A stretch of DNA of 64,000 nt. Source: Ananas comosus. Taxonomy: Eukaryota; Streptophyta; Magnoliopsida; Poales; Bromeliaceae. This document shows, piece after piece, positions 34,285 to 46,184 of this stretch. The stretch is taken from positions 14,362,164-14,426,163 of the forward strand of contig NC_033623.1 of assembly GCF_001540865.1 (NCBI RefSeq), written 5' to 3'. Position 1 is the stretch's first letter, and every line of letters begins with the position of its first letter. The notes under the pieces are model-generated. The model worked only from the letters and a program-made list of their open reading frames with translations, searched no databases and was not told the DNA's origin. A program made the position numbers and the translations under genes.

Positions 34285-37200
34285 ATGATGGGAAAGAGAG
34301 CGCGCAGACGATCTCCGCGGTCAGAAAGGTACAATTTGGGCTGTGTGTGGAGCCTAATTCGGATTTTCAACTTCCGCCGGGGCCGGAAGTTAATTTCAGA
34401 TCGGAAGCATGGGAGTAGTAAACATGATGGTAATTCGAGATCTTGGACTCGCCATTTCTCTCTGTTCTCGAGGTTTCAGAATTTGTGGATCTTACATGTT
34501 CGTATCTGACGGTCTTAATCTGCAAGTTTTCTTAACGAGATCAGATAGTCATAGGTTCCATAACATTTTTCTCTTTTCATGTTGTAATTTGCATTTATAG
34601 ATATGTTCCTCTATAAATGCCTACAGCGTCTTTAGTCTATCGGAGTGGATAAGACTATTTTGTATGAAAACCCATCTTTTTGAAGTAACTGGAAGCTTGT
34701 AAGAGATTGAATGTGTTGAAACTCTAATGATCAATATGATTGACAAATTTTGTGTCTCGCTGTTTTCTTTACCTGATATCAACCCCCGTTTTCTTTGAAA
34801 GAATACAGAATTTATTGAGCTTTGTATTTCCTTCTCATTTTCTGCAGTCTCTGGACATGCAAGAAGTAAGCTCAACAATGTTGAAGAAATACCTGATCAT
34901 GTTGACGTGAGATCTTTATCTCTCTCTCTATACCCATCTCTCTCTCTCTCTCTCTTCTCCTTGCACGTATTTCTGTTTTTCTGCATTCAGTAACTTCTGA
35001 CAAGTATTATTTATGTCAGCGTTGTGTTGATTAGTCCAAAAAGTTATATATGGAAGTATGGAACGCTAAATTGAAAATGTTATATGAATTGTCTGGTGCA
35101 GGAACTGTATAATTCAAGCGATTCTATTTTTCTGTTAGACTATTCATAGTTACCGTTATGTGATTCCTCTACTTTTCAGGGTACAGAGGAAACCGAATTT
35201 GGAAGGGGTTATTCGGGTAAGCCAAGTGTAAAAGCACTTATGGAGGAAGAGATGGCCAGCACACAGTCCTTGAAGAAAATTCCAAGGGATGAAGTTGAAA
35301 GAATATTATCCGACTTGGGACATGAGATTGTTCTGGAGAAAAACGAAAAACAATCAAGAAAGAAAAATAAAGCAATTTCAGATCTTCATGTTAATGACCT
35401 CAAGCGCCGTGGAAGCGTAGGCTCAAATGTCCCTAAGTGCGTTGATCATGGATCTGATTTTAGCTTTGAATTGGCACCAAATCAGGTAGAAATCTATAAA
35501 GATCAAAGTGACTACCAAAATGTTGATTTTGAGAATAACATTGAAGCATATCTTGCCTTGAATTCGAAACTTGATAGGAAGCATAGTGATGTTATTAAGG
35601 ACTCTTATCTGCAAAAGGCACTAGATAATTTGGCTGACTTAGTTATTAGCCATAGAATTATTGACCAGAAGCATCTCAATGGGAGCACGGCGGATCAAAC
35701 CACTGCATTGGATACATTAGAGATACTGAGCTCAAACAAGGAATTGTATCTGAGGCTTCTTCAAGATCCAAATTTGAATGCATTTGAACATTTACAAGGT
35801 CTCCATTCTATTCAAGGAGATTCCATTGGGTCAGTAGAAGATATTGGCAGTTCGGAGCGGTTCGAGGAGTATTCCACTGATGAAGCATTCAATAAACAGA
35901 TTAGACATAATCTTTTCTGGAAAAGTGACAAATTGAAGACAAGAACACCATCCCAAGGAGGTGATAGTTCTCAGGCTATTAGTAGAATAGTTGTTCTGAA
36001 GCCCAATATTTCGAGAGAGAAAGATAATTTAGTCACGAAAAATTCGACCTTTTCACCTCAATCAAGATTTCAAGCAGCAGACTACAATGAGAAATTTGTT
36101 TCAAACTTTTCCCTTCGAGAAATCAAAAGGAGGTTGAGAAATTCCCTTGGCATGAATAAAAGGGAGCAGCATTCAATCTCCATAGATGGTGTAGTGCATA
36201 AAATGTCTTATGGATATAAGGATTCTGTTAACTCAGGTAAACAGTTTCCAAGGGAGAGTTCAATAAAAGGCTTGGCAAGTAAAGCTTCTGCAGGAACTGA
36301 AGGTGCTTCTAAAGCATCTGCTGTTGACGAGTACTCGAAGCCAAAAAATTGCCAACTCAACATTAAAAGTGGCATTGCTCTATCCAATGGTGGATCTTTA
36401 TTCTATGAGGAGGCCAAGAAGCATCTGGTAGAGATGATAGGAAATCAAAACCAATACAGTAGTTTGCCAATTCGAAGGATCTCAAAATCTTTGGCAACAT
36501 TACTTTATCTGGCAGATTGTGGTTTATTGTCTCCTAGACGGAACAATGGAAAAGAGGAGCCTCATCTTTCGCCTAAAGACACAAGATTATCTACTAAACA
36601 AGAAGATGATGTCCAGATGTTGGACGCGTCGAGGCAAGAGGTGGAGAATATTGCATGCGAAGTTTGCATTGCCGCTGATGAACAAGTAATTGAAGCAAAG
36701 GGAGAACTTGCCTTTACACCTAGTCAGGAGGAGAATTACAGTGAAAAGGAAATAAAGGCTGAAGGTACCTTAACTTGCTCCGCTAGTTGTGATATATTGT
36801 TCAGTGTCTTAACTAGAGATATATACGTGTATATACCCCTGCAACTTCGTCTATTTATTTATATACTCTTGCAAAATTTAATTTTTCTTAATTCATTTCG
36901 ATTGCTTAAATTTATTCCATATATGTACCTGCATACTTTGAAAGTTCCCTCTTTATAAAACTTTATCTACTGTAAAACCAACTTCCCCATGAATTGGATG
37001 AACCCCCAAGTTAGATAAGTGTACTTTGTGTCAGTTTCAAAGGGAATATATGAAAAGTCCACACATGTGTGCATATATAAGTAGATGATTTTGCAGGGAC
37101 ATACATATACACACACAACATAAGTACATGCATACATTTATATATATATGTAATGATCCGTTTTCTAAACTCTTAAAATCATTGAAGGAGGTAGAGCAAT

Positions 37201-38247
37201 TGTAGACGTAGAGGATATCAACGTGTGTAGCAATTCAGATGTATCCTCAGAATCAGTTGTTAGTGAACATGATATTTCAACTGAAAGTTTTGGTGAGGGA
37301 GGCTCAGAACAGGTTAGTTTTTAGAGATTTCATATCATTGTGTCCTGATGTCTTCCTATTTATGATGATATCTCATCTTACTTTTGAAGAGTCAATTGGA
37401 GAAACCAGAATTGGTCGACCCATCTGTATCAAATTTTCCAAACTCTCCTGAGAGAATCATGGAAAAGCCGGAGATCTCGAGTTCATCAACTATTCCTGAA
37501 ATATTCAACTCATCTGAACCAATATTTCCTCTCTCTTTTAAGAAAAACAACGACACACCAGAGGAAATCTCAGAAGAAAGAACCACTCAAACCACACACC
37601 TACTAAGTATGATCTAACTCAAAAGTATTTTTCTTCCATTATTACAACAGTTAATTTCGGCATAGAATCACCAAATATTTTTTTTGTCACATACAGCTGA
37701 TTTGCCCATACAACAATCCGAAATTCCATTCAAAGAGCATCACATCTCTTTGGTCCCTCTACGAACTTTGGAGGATGAGAAAGCCAGGTTTGAGTACATA
37801 GCTACAGTGGTCGAAGCATCCGGATTAAGCACTGGAGAAAGTTTAGAGAGCTGGTACATGGATAATCAGTTACTTGACCCTTACTTGTTTGATGAAGTTG
37901 GGGCCTTATATAATTTCAATGACGAGTCTCTTCTTCTCTTTGATTGCATTGGTGAAGTTATACTTGAAATGCGAGAGAAAATTTTCCAACTAACCCCTTC
38001 AGTATCTTTTGTCAAGCACAAAGATCCAGCTTCAAGAGGAGTAAACATCATTTTCGAAGTGAGCAAATGTGTTGAGTGGTATTTCCAGAATCAAAGTCCA
38101 GTCACATTAGATCAGATAGTAAGAAAGGACATGGCAGGTAAAAGTTGGATTGACCATCGACCTGAGAGCGAAAGCATTATTAGCGAGTCACAGGATGCTA
38201 TTCTAGATGATCTATTGGAAGAAATTGTGTTTGATTTGTGGCTTTAG
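34285..38247 (+). CDS. TRM32-like: TRM32-like DUF4378 protein
   Basis: Six exons join in phase to 893 residues: 34285-34429, 34848-34906, 35180-36764, 37188-37312, 37390-37606 and 37697-38247. The N-terminus is basic (MMGKRARRRSPRSER, then CVWSLIRIFNFRRGRKLISD), followed by GKPSVKALMEEEM near residue 80, a layout known from plant TRM/longifolia-type proteins. The long middle is polar and probably disordered. Residues from about 745 form a DUF4378 domain (ARFEYIATVVEASGLS, WYMDNQLLDPYLFDEVGALY, WIDHRPESESIISESQDAIL, EEIVFDLWL at the end). TRM proteins recruit TON1/PP2A to cortical microtubules; this role is inferred from the family. A second ATG three bases later could equally serve as start. 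Confidence 0.88.
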
Positions 38248-39177
38248 AGAATTAAAAAAAAAAAATCTGAGTTAACAAATGGCACCCTTGCGTTACTAAT
38301 GGTTGGAGATAATGAATAAAATGAAAGCTAATGTGATGTGAATAAAGTTTTCTTTTCAAATGCAAACTTGTTTCGGTGTTTTTGGTAGGATTATTAGGGC
38401 TTTGATTTGCTTGTATATTTTCTTCTTGATTGTGTAGTTAGAAGTACCATGCCTAATGACTGAAGGCTTGCATTTCACGTTGTTTTACGGACGTTTATCT
38501 TGTGCAAGTTGAAGTGAAAAAGAGTTCAGAGTTGGTTTGCTTTCACGCAGTTTAGTCTATCTCAAATGTCTTTTCTTTTTTTTTTTTCTCATGCATGTAT
38601 CAGTTATTTATGATGGCCAGAAAAACTATCGCATTGCGGCACCAGCTTACTCTACTGTTTGATTCTCTTCTCTTTTTTCTGTTCGTGTAAAAGTTGTAAA
38701 AGAGGTTATTAACATGTAAATTGTTTTACCTTCTTGCACTTCTCAATCTGTATATTTACAGTAGAATGTATAAGATGAGATGCTTCTGTTTCTAGCCTCT
38801 TTTATCTTTTTGCCATTATGTCGCTCATCCTGGATCATTGTGGTGGAATGGCGGTAGGTCTAGAATCTAGATATTTATGAAGTTTGAGCTTCAACTGAGG
38901 AATCTTAGAAAAATCTACTTGTTTAAACCATAATGAATCATAGTTCAACAATGTGTACTAATGCAGTGCTTGAATCCTAAGTAACTGCGAGTTTTGTTTA
39001 CAATATAGTTAGCCAGAAAACTAATGTTGTTACTTTACTGATGCAGATTACAGCGTATTCTAGGTCAACAAAAATTTACTGCATTTCCTTGTGTTAGTTC
39101 ATCCTATGCCGACTTCGCCGAACTTGGTTGCAAGAACTAAGTATGAGCCTAGTGTTGATTCTGCATTGATATCGTAA
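38248..39177. other. Gap between convergent genes
   Basis: About 0.9 kb of AT-rich DNA holds the 3' ends of the TRM32-like (+) and RopGEF (-) genes. No other gene is seen. Confidence 0.5.
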
Positions 39178-41535
39178 TCATCTTTTTTTAAAAGATCCAT
39201 CAGCCAAAAGAACATCATCAATCCATGAAACAATGTTGTATGCCATACTCTCAAGCACCCGCGAGTAACTTTCTAGGATTGCTTGCCCAACATCCTGTCA
39301 AACAAAAAAGAAGTTAAAAAAAAAAAAAAAAGATTGAGAAAATTGAATAGTGATGATTTTGTGGGAGGTCTACATATGTAAAAGAGCTTATTTTTGTGAT
39401 TAATTTGCATATTTACCTTGTTGTACTGGATTTTGCTTGTATCCAATGTTGTCTGAGACAATCCAGGGAACCTCTGTTTCAAACAGAGCAGAAGACTCTC
39501 TGCTCTACTTGCTAGCATCACATTTTTATCATTATCACCCATGAGATCCTTCACCATATCCCATGAGGATTTTGAGTGGTTGATGCTTGCTTTTCGACGC
39601 CAAACATACATCGCGGCCTCCACGCGATCCGCTATCTCAAGTGCTTCGTGCTCCGATGATAGATCGAGGCAGCCAAGAAGATAGTCCGGTGAGAACTGGT
39701 CTGGTGTCGACATGTATTTGTAGATCGAGTCGCCGACGCTTGCTCGTCCGCTCTAAACATCAGATTCAGATAGAGGTAGTAACAGGTTATCAGCTTACAT
39801 TGTTTATATCCTTTGTTTGTGGTTTATGTCTTTTTTTGGGGGGGTATATCACACATTTACCGCCTGCAAATCTTCTATTTACAAGTTATGTGCCAAGTTA
39901 TTGCATAAGTATATGCATATACTTACTAAAATGTTTTTTTAAAAAAGTATATTCTAATATAGATCATTTGCTGGGGCGTATATGTAAACTTGCTTTCTGA
40001 ATCATGCATGAAGATTTGTACATCTATACTCACAGATGATTGAAACAAAACAAAATCTGGAACTGGAAGTGTGATTCTGGAACCTCTATTTCAGAATGGT
40101 GAGCATAACTAGCATAATGGAAGTGGTTGCTATAAATATGTTTAATATAAAAAAATGGCTGTTATAAGATGTTAAAAATTAGTGTAATTGCATCAAATTT
40201 TACCTTTGGAAGCGTTGCAATGTATGATTCCGGGACCTCCATTTCTGAAAGGATGCAACTGTTTATAGCCATAGCTGCTTTGTGAATCTGATTTGCGCAG
40301 TCCCGTTTCTGCTGCAGATCTTTTCGTGCTCTCTCGGGGAGGCCGGAGTCGGGGAGACACGGGACGGGGACCCACCACTTCTCCTCGCTGCGGGGGATCG
40401 ACCTTTGCGGTGACTTGGAGAGATCATTAAATGATTGCTTCTTTTCGTCCAAGTACCAGAATTCTGTTTTCTGAAAGCTGTCTAATATGCCCTGCAAAGT
40501 GTTTCAAACTTATGGATGATTAATGCATGATTTTTGTTCAAAACTTTGCAATTTATATGACTAGAAACACTTACGATAAGCATAGCGTCGAGCTTTTCGA
40601 GCGCAGGGAGGTTGACATAAATATCTATTCTTGGTCTAGTAGCCATCACCTGAAACACAAATCAGAAACTCAATAATACGGGGGGGAAAAAACAAAATTA
40701 AAAGAAAAGATTATGGTAACTTAGAAATTAATGAAATAGAAGATCAATAATTGAAAATTGTTGATTCTCGCCTCTGCTGTAGACCCATCTGGCAATGATT
40801 GTGAAGAAGGCAAGAATTCAACAATGTAGTCACAAACTGACAGAAGGCAATCCATCTCTCTCCTCCACATGGATTTCTTCTCAGGTGAGAGGGGTTCCAG
40901 TTTATGGCAACTCCCAAAAACAGTTGCTGAAAAAAAAATATATATATATATATATAGTGAAAATTTTATAATTTTTGTACTTGACAAATTTGTAACATTA
41001 TGGTTAAAGAGAGCCTACCATAGAGATTAGTAATGGCATTTGAGATTGCAACAGCAGTGCAAACCCCTTTCCCACTCCCTGACATGTCCTCTCCCAACAA
41101 AAGCTTTGAGAATTTCTCCTTAATGAGCTCCAAAACTAATGATTTCAGAATCATCAGAACAAGGAACTAATGCTATAAATATAAGCTTCTTTTTGACTTT
41201 TCAAGAAGAATATGTTACTTTGAAACTAACATGATTTTGTGCATACCATCACTAGCAGGTTTTCTGTCCAGTATATCGCCGCGCTGTTTCATGCTGAGAG
41301 TGTTCAGGACCGGCGAAGGCCGACCGACAAGCTTAGACTTGGGCCAGCCCCTATGATGTGAATCATAACTGTGCTCGGAGAAGGAGGAGACATCGGAGAT
41401 TGTACGACTTAACTCGAGCGAATCGAGAGTGGGACTCGAGCATCCTGTGTCTGTGTTCCTACTCTCCAATTCATCTTCAGGTGAGGGGTGAAAATCTGAT
41501 TCGGAATTCTCATCACACACCGAGGAGCCGTCCAT
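39178..41535 (-). CDS. ROPGEF: Rop guanine nucleotide exchange factor (PRONE domain)
   Basis: Seven exons join in phase to 458 residues: 41535-41247, 41135-41019, 40926-40772, 40649-40575, 40491-40204, 39752-39417 and 39294-39178. The PRONE domain fills about residues 98-445: [132 protein letters not shown] text and [10 protein letters not shown]. It should load GTP onto ROP/RAC GTPases at the plasma membrane. The N-terminal 97 residues are acidic and Ser-rich. The C-terminal tail after PRONE is only about 12 residues, so the long inhibitory tail of ROPGEF1-like members is missing. The exon 3 donor is GC rather than GT. Confidence 0.93.
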
Positions 41536-41550
41536 GTTTACGACGAACAC

Positions 41551-42552
41551 CTGGATCTGTTCTTACACCTGCAGAAAATGCACCAAAAAGACACAAGAAA
41601 TGAATTAAAATTTAGCACCTGCGAGCAAATACAGCAGCATCTTCAAACTGCTCATTTTCACAAAAGATAAAATGGATGAGATGTGGAAGAACTTGCTGCT
41701 AATGTTATGCAACATAAGAGCAGCTTATTCGAAAAGCATTTTATTCTGATCACAAACAACAGAATCAGCAACACAATGGTAGCATATTTAAGAGAGAGAG
41801 AGATAAGTACAAAGCAAAGATTCAGACCCTTAACCCTTTCTCGATTTTATAAATAAACTCGATAAATTTGTCTACCACTTTCGCTTTTCAGTGTTGTTCG
41901 CTTTATCCTTCTTTTTTAACTTAACTCTAGATGCAAATTCAAATAGTAAGCACGATACTGAAAAAAAAAAAAAGCCTTCCGTTGCGAAAAGAAGAAATAA
42001 AGAAAATGGTCCCCGCCGCGTACCATTCTCCGATCATTCGAATTCCGGTGCCCGCGACATTGCCATCAATTTGAAGCTTTTCCCTCCCCTCGCAAATTTT
42101 CTTTGAAATAATCGGAGTCGTAAGCTATGAAGTTTCCTTAGAAAGTGTACATTGTAAAAGGAATAGAGGGTAAAGCAAGGGACATGGTCTTATTTGTCTC
42201 CATTTTGAGTGCTTAAAAAGGACCCTTTTCTTATCTTAATGGAATACGTTTATACTATTCTGAACATGGGATGGATGTGTCAGAAAACAATGCAAGGGGT
42301 GTCTAATTCCTCTGCCAAATGATTGAAGAATTAGTGAGTTTTAGAGCAAATAAATCAAGTAGGTTTCGCAACATGGTATAAATTGCTTTGATAAAAAAAA
42401 GTCAGAGATGTTATTGATATATTAATCGTTGAGTTACAGGGAAAAACTTGTATAAAAAATCTCAAGTTTCGTTGACAAAAGCTCGAGATTATTGAAAGAG
42501 TAATGAGTTAGCTGTGAGCTGTTTAGTACCCTAACAGCATCTAAAATCGCAA
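41551..42552. other. Upstream region of the RopGEF gene
   Basis: No protein gene is supported. The region should contain the promoter and perhaps a leader intron of the minus-strand RopGEF gene; a CAG acceptor-like site lies at about 41570. Confidence 0.35.
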
Positions 42553-42583
42553 CACGTGTATCGTGTCTTTGCTAAAGCACGTG
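42553..42583. promoter_or_regulatory. Pair of CACGTG G-boxes
   Basis: CACGTG at 42553-42558 (in ACACGTGT) and again at 42578-42583 (in GCACGTGTG), with start positions 25 bp apart, about 1.0 kb upstream of the RopGEF start. G-boxes bind bZIP and bHLH factors, and ACACGTGT resembles an ABRE. The spacing is visible; a function is inferred. Confidence 0.3.
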
Positions 42584-43478
42584 TGTTTATTTATTCTCAT
42601 TTGAGCGAGGATATGACCTTTTAGGGTTTATAAGATTCACAAGGATTAATGTTATGCATCATGTTAGTATAAGTATGGGTACAGGTAATTTAGCGGCTAA
42701 ATTTTGTTTTACATGTTAAATGTTACTAAAAGCCACAAAAAAAAAAAAAAGGCTAAAAACTTAGACATTTGAGAAAATTTCCAGAGGTTTGAGATAACTT
42801 TTGAGTTAAACAAAAATAATGGTAACTAACCTAGATTGGATGGACATTAGTGATATCTGTTAATATCAAAATGTTCACTTAGACCCATATAAAAAATTGG
42901 AACTAAAACAAAAAAAAAAAAAACAAGTTCATGTGCTTGGAATTTCACGAATTTTTGAATCATAATCTCTTATTGACCAATCCCAATAAAACACTGCCAT
43001 TATATCTACATAGTTTACTCGATCACTTCTCCAAGTCCACTGTTTTCATTCATGCGCAGGATAAATTACTTCTCCTCTCGATAAATAAATAAAAAAAAGA
43101 TCGAGCTTGTTTTACATGGAATCCACAAACATAAAATCACTTAATAAGTTTAATTTGCTAAAGTAATATCCACTTTTGTTGTTGTCAATGTAGTTGGGAT
43201 TCTTATTTATTAACTTGTCACCTTCTTATTATAAGGGGAACAGTAGGAGTTGTGGGCACTTCGTGGCTCCCATGATCTCTTCATGTCTACATTTATTATT
43301 ATTATTATTATTAATTTTCTATGATTTTCTTGGATGCTTAGGATTTTAGAAATGGTGAGCACGTAGGAACAATTTAAAACATTGGAAACTAAAGATGCCT
43401 AATAAGTAATATGTAACCGACCATCTTTTATTAGAGTTAAACATGCAAATGGATGCAGGTTGGTAGAGCTTTCGCGCT
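42584..43478. other. AT-rich intergenic DNA
   Basis: No gene or complete element recognised. An (ATT)n run lies at about 43292-43311. Confidence 0.4.
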
Positions 43479-43765
43479 GATCCGTCCCGAATGGGACGGT
43501 AAGTGGGAATAAAAAATATAAAAAAATATAATCTGTCTCGATCTGCCAAGTAAATGAAGCGAGAGGCGGGAGATTCTTTTCTTCTTTCAATCCGTCCCGC
43601 TCCGTAAAAAATCTGCTCCCACTTTGATCCGGCCTGAATGGGACAGTAAGTGAGAGTTAAAAATAAAATAAAAAATAATCCGTTTCGAATCCGCCCTGCT
43701 CTAATAAGAAATGAAACGTGAGGTGAGGGAATCCTCCCACCCTCGAATCCAACCCGTTTGCATCC
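43479..43765. repeat. Two imperfect tandem units of about 146 bp
   Basis: TGATCCGTCCCGAATGGGAC at 43479 recurs as TGATCCGGCCTGAATGGGAC at 43625, each followed by a TAAGTG(G/A)GA word, an A/T-rich middle and an AATCCG/ATCTGCC word. The units are GC-rich at the ends and AT-rich inside. They have no coding capacity and could be a noncoding repeat or element fragment. Confidence 0.65.
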
Positions 43766-44176
43766 CTAATTAGAGTGGAGAGTTAGAGGGGTGCAACATT
43801 TTGGATTAATTTGGCGGATTAAAGGCAAACAGTAACCCTATATTTTATTTTTTTAAAAAAAAATGTCCGAATTCTATTCAATTTGCTAGTTGCAACTCAA
43901 CCTGATCATCGAACACTCAAATCCAAAAAAAACCTTACACTCCCACGGCTCCCACCCGAAGTCTGAGGGGTACGCACGTGCAGAAAATTTTCACCTGCTT
44001 TACTACTAAACTTAACCGCATAATACCGGTGAGCTAAAGGGTTCAAAGAGTGTGAAAAATAATTTGTTTTTCTATGTTTGGTGGAATCTAAAAATTATAT
44101 TTTGGCTGGATCATCGTAATTTATGCCTTGTATTATTATAATATACGGAAACAAACGGAAATTTTTTTTCATTGAA

Positions 44177-44579
44177 CAGAAAACCAATGTGTTTTTAAAA
44201 GCACCATAGCCGGACTCATATTGATGTCCTGATCTGATTGCAAGGGACATTGATCTGATTATCATCTTGTTAGAAAGATCTTATTGCTTTGATCGAAAAT
44301 TTTGTGTTTCCTTTTTCTTGTTTTAATTGGGAATTTTTGGCCCTGCCTTTCCTCAGTAAAACTCAAATGATTAGGATTGTAAAGAAGCCGAATACGAGGT
44401 AAAACTCAAATGATTAGGATTGTAAAGAAGCCGAACACGAGGTAATTAACCACAGCTCGTCCATGAATGAGAGAAGCTCGAGCTAGCTCATCTAATTTCA
44501 TAATAAGACGCGAGCTAGATGGTGCTTGACTTCGCGTTTAAAAAGAATAAAACAAAATGGTTGAAAATAGCTTTGTGCT
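44177..44579 (+). repeat. Direct duplication, left copy
   Basis: The stretch from CAGAAAACCAATGTGTTTTT to AATAGCTTTGTGCT recurs at 44762-45124 with only a few substitutions. This copy carries two tandem 43-nt units (44356-44398 and 44399-44441), while the right copy has one. It is followed by TATCCCTGTTTCCTC, about 30 A's and the single n at 44626. Confidence 0.9.
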
Positions 44580-44594
44580 ATATCCCTGTTTCCT

Positions 44595-44625
<31 letters not shown>

Positions 44626-44626
44626 N
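44626..44626. other. Single undetermined base (assembly join)
   Basis: An isolated n directly follows a run of about 30 A's and lies between two copies of a roughly 0.4-kb direct duplication. It is best read as a contig join or unresolved homopolymer. Confidence 0.8.
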
Positions 44627-44761
44627 TGATACTTGTAGATTTTCAGCCCTTAGATTAAGAAATTTGCAGTCACGATGATAATGGTCCTTTAATGTTGAGT
44701 GGGTTGTTGGTGAATAGTATAATCTAACGAGTGAAAATGATCAAAAGAGTAGATCTAGCGA

Positions 44762-45124
44762 CAGAAAACCAACGTGTTTTTAAAAGCACCATAGCCGGAC
44801 TTATATTGATGTCCTAATCTGATTGCAAGGGATATTGATCTGATTATCACCTTGTTAGAAAGATCTTATTGCTTTGATCGAATATTTTGTGTTTCTTTTT
44901 TCTTGTTTTAATTGGGAATTTTTGGCCCTGCCTTTCCTCCTTAGTAAAACTCAAATGATTAGGATTGTAAAGAAGCCGAACACGAGGTAATTAACCACAG
45001 CTCGTCCATGAATGAGAGAAGCTCGAGCTAGCTCATCTAATTTCATAATAAGACGCGAGCTAGATGGTGCTTGACTTCGCGTTTAAAAAGAATAAAACAA
45101 AATGGTTGAAAATAGCTTTGTGCT
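44762..45124 (+). repeat. Direct duplication, right copy
   Basis: Second copy of the segment at 44177-44579, lacking one 43-nt unit. The flanks differ on both sides from those of the left copy. Confidence 0.9.
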
Positions 45125-45228
45125 GAAAATGTTTACTTTCACATTAAAAAAAAAAGAAAAAAGAAACAAACATCAGTGAAAAAACCAGTTTTTATTTTTC
45201 ATCTGTTTATGGCAATTACAAGCATAAG

Positions 45229-45490
45229 ACTTTTTTTTTATTAAACAAGGATATACCCTATTTTAGAGAACGGAGTTGGCGTCGGCTAAAAAAAACCTAC
45301 TCGCCTAAATCGACGGGTGAAAACGAAAGAAAACAAAATCAAAACAAAAGAAAAGAAAAGAAGATAGAGGCCAAGTGAGCCGAACAAAACTTGAAGAAAC
45401 TCCAAAAAAAAAAGGAGCAAACACTTAACCGATGCCCAAGTCGCACTCTTCAAGTCAAGTCCCGAGCGACGCATTCCACAATCGGACCGA
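45229..45490 (-). mobile_element. Possible LINE 3'-end relic
   Basis: Read on the minus strand there is a pyrimidine-rich stretch (about 45390 down to 45310) followed by TATATCCTTGTTTAAT and an A-run at 45230-45240. This layout resembles the 3' UTR of the LINE relic at 17.1 kb, but no diagnostic coding motif remains, so the call is weak. Confidence 0.3.
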
Positions 45491-46119
45491 GCATAAGACT
45501 AAAATTAATGGACTCCCTCTCACTCTCACTTGTCATATTCATATTCATTTTCACTATTTTTATTTTACGTCAAATCAAATACTAGAAAAAGTGAGCATTT
45601 CTTTTCACGAAAATTACTTTTCTTTTTTTTAAATAGCTTTTAATAATTTTACGTAGGCCCAAACGCGACATAAGCTAATCACAAGCCAAACGAGCCGGTT
45701 GTGCGAGCCCAGATCGAGCCAACTCTAGAGCCGAAGCTAGGCCGGCCCATGGGCCCTTGAGGTATGTATTGGAAGATGATCTTAGGACGGCATTTCTTGT
45801 TGGCGGCGAAACCAAGCTGCAAACCTCCAAATCGCCTCCTCCCTCGTCACCTTCTCCTCCGCAACATTCCTATCCGACGACCCACAACTCTACAATGGCT
45901 CTCCTCCTAGCATATGAAGCTCAAATTTTGAATTTCTTATCATTTTTTAAAAATAAATTATTACCTAGTCTTAAAAATGAGTATTTTTGTTTTTTGTTTT
46001 TTGTTTATATATATATATATATATAGCATTGTTCTCCTCGCGCCGGCCTTTTTAAGTTTTTGCCATTTTAAATTAATCCTACCTTTTGTTAATATTCACG
46101 CTTCCACAATTTACACCAG

Positions 46120-46128
46120 TATATAAAC
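46120..46128 (+). promoter_or_regulatory. TATA box of the first subtilase gene
   Basis: TATATAAAC lies about 60 nt before the chosen start codon at 46185. It places transcription near 46150, downstream of the in-frame ATG at 46086, and so decides for the later start. Confidence 0.65.
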
Positions 46129-46184
46129 AACCCATGCACACACACATCCCCCTCATCATCACCACCTCCTCTTTACGAATCATA

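Noticed and set aside
46086..46184. Upstream in-frame ATG of the first subtilase
   Set aside because: It lies before the TATA box at 46120, and the extra 33 residues would mask the signal peptide beginning METLATPIFL.
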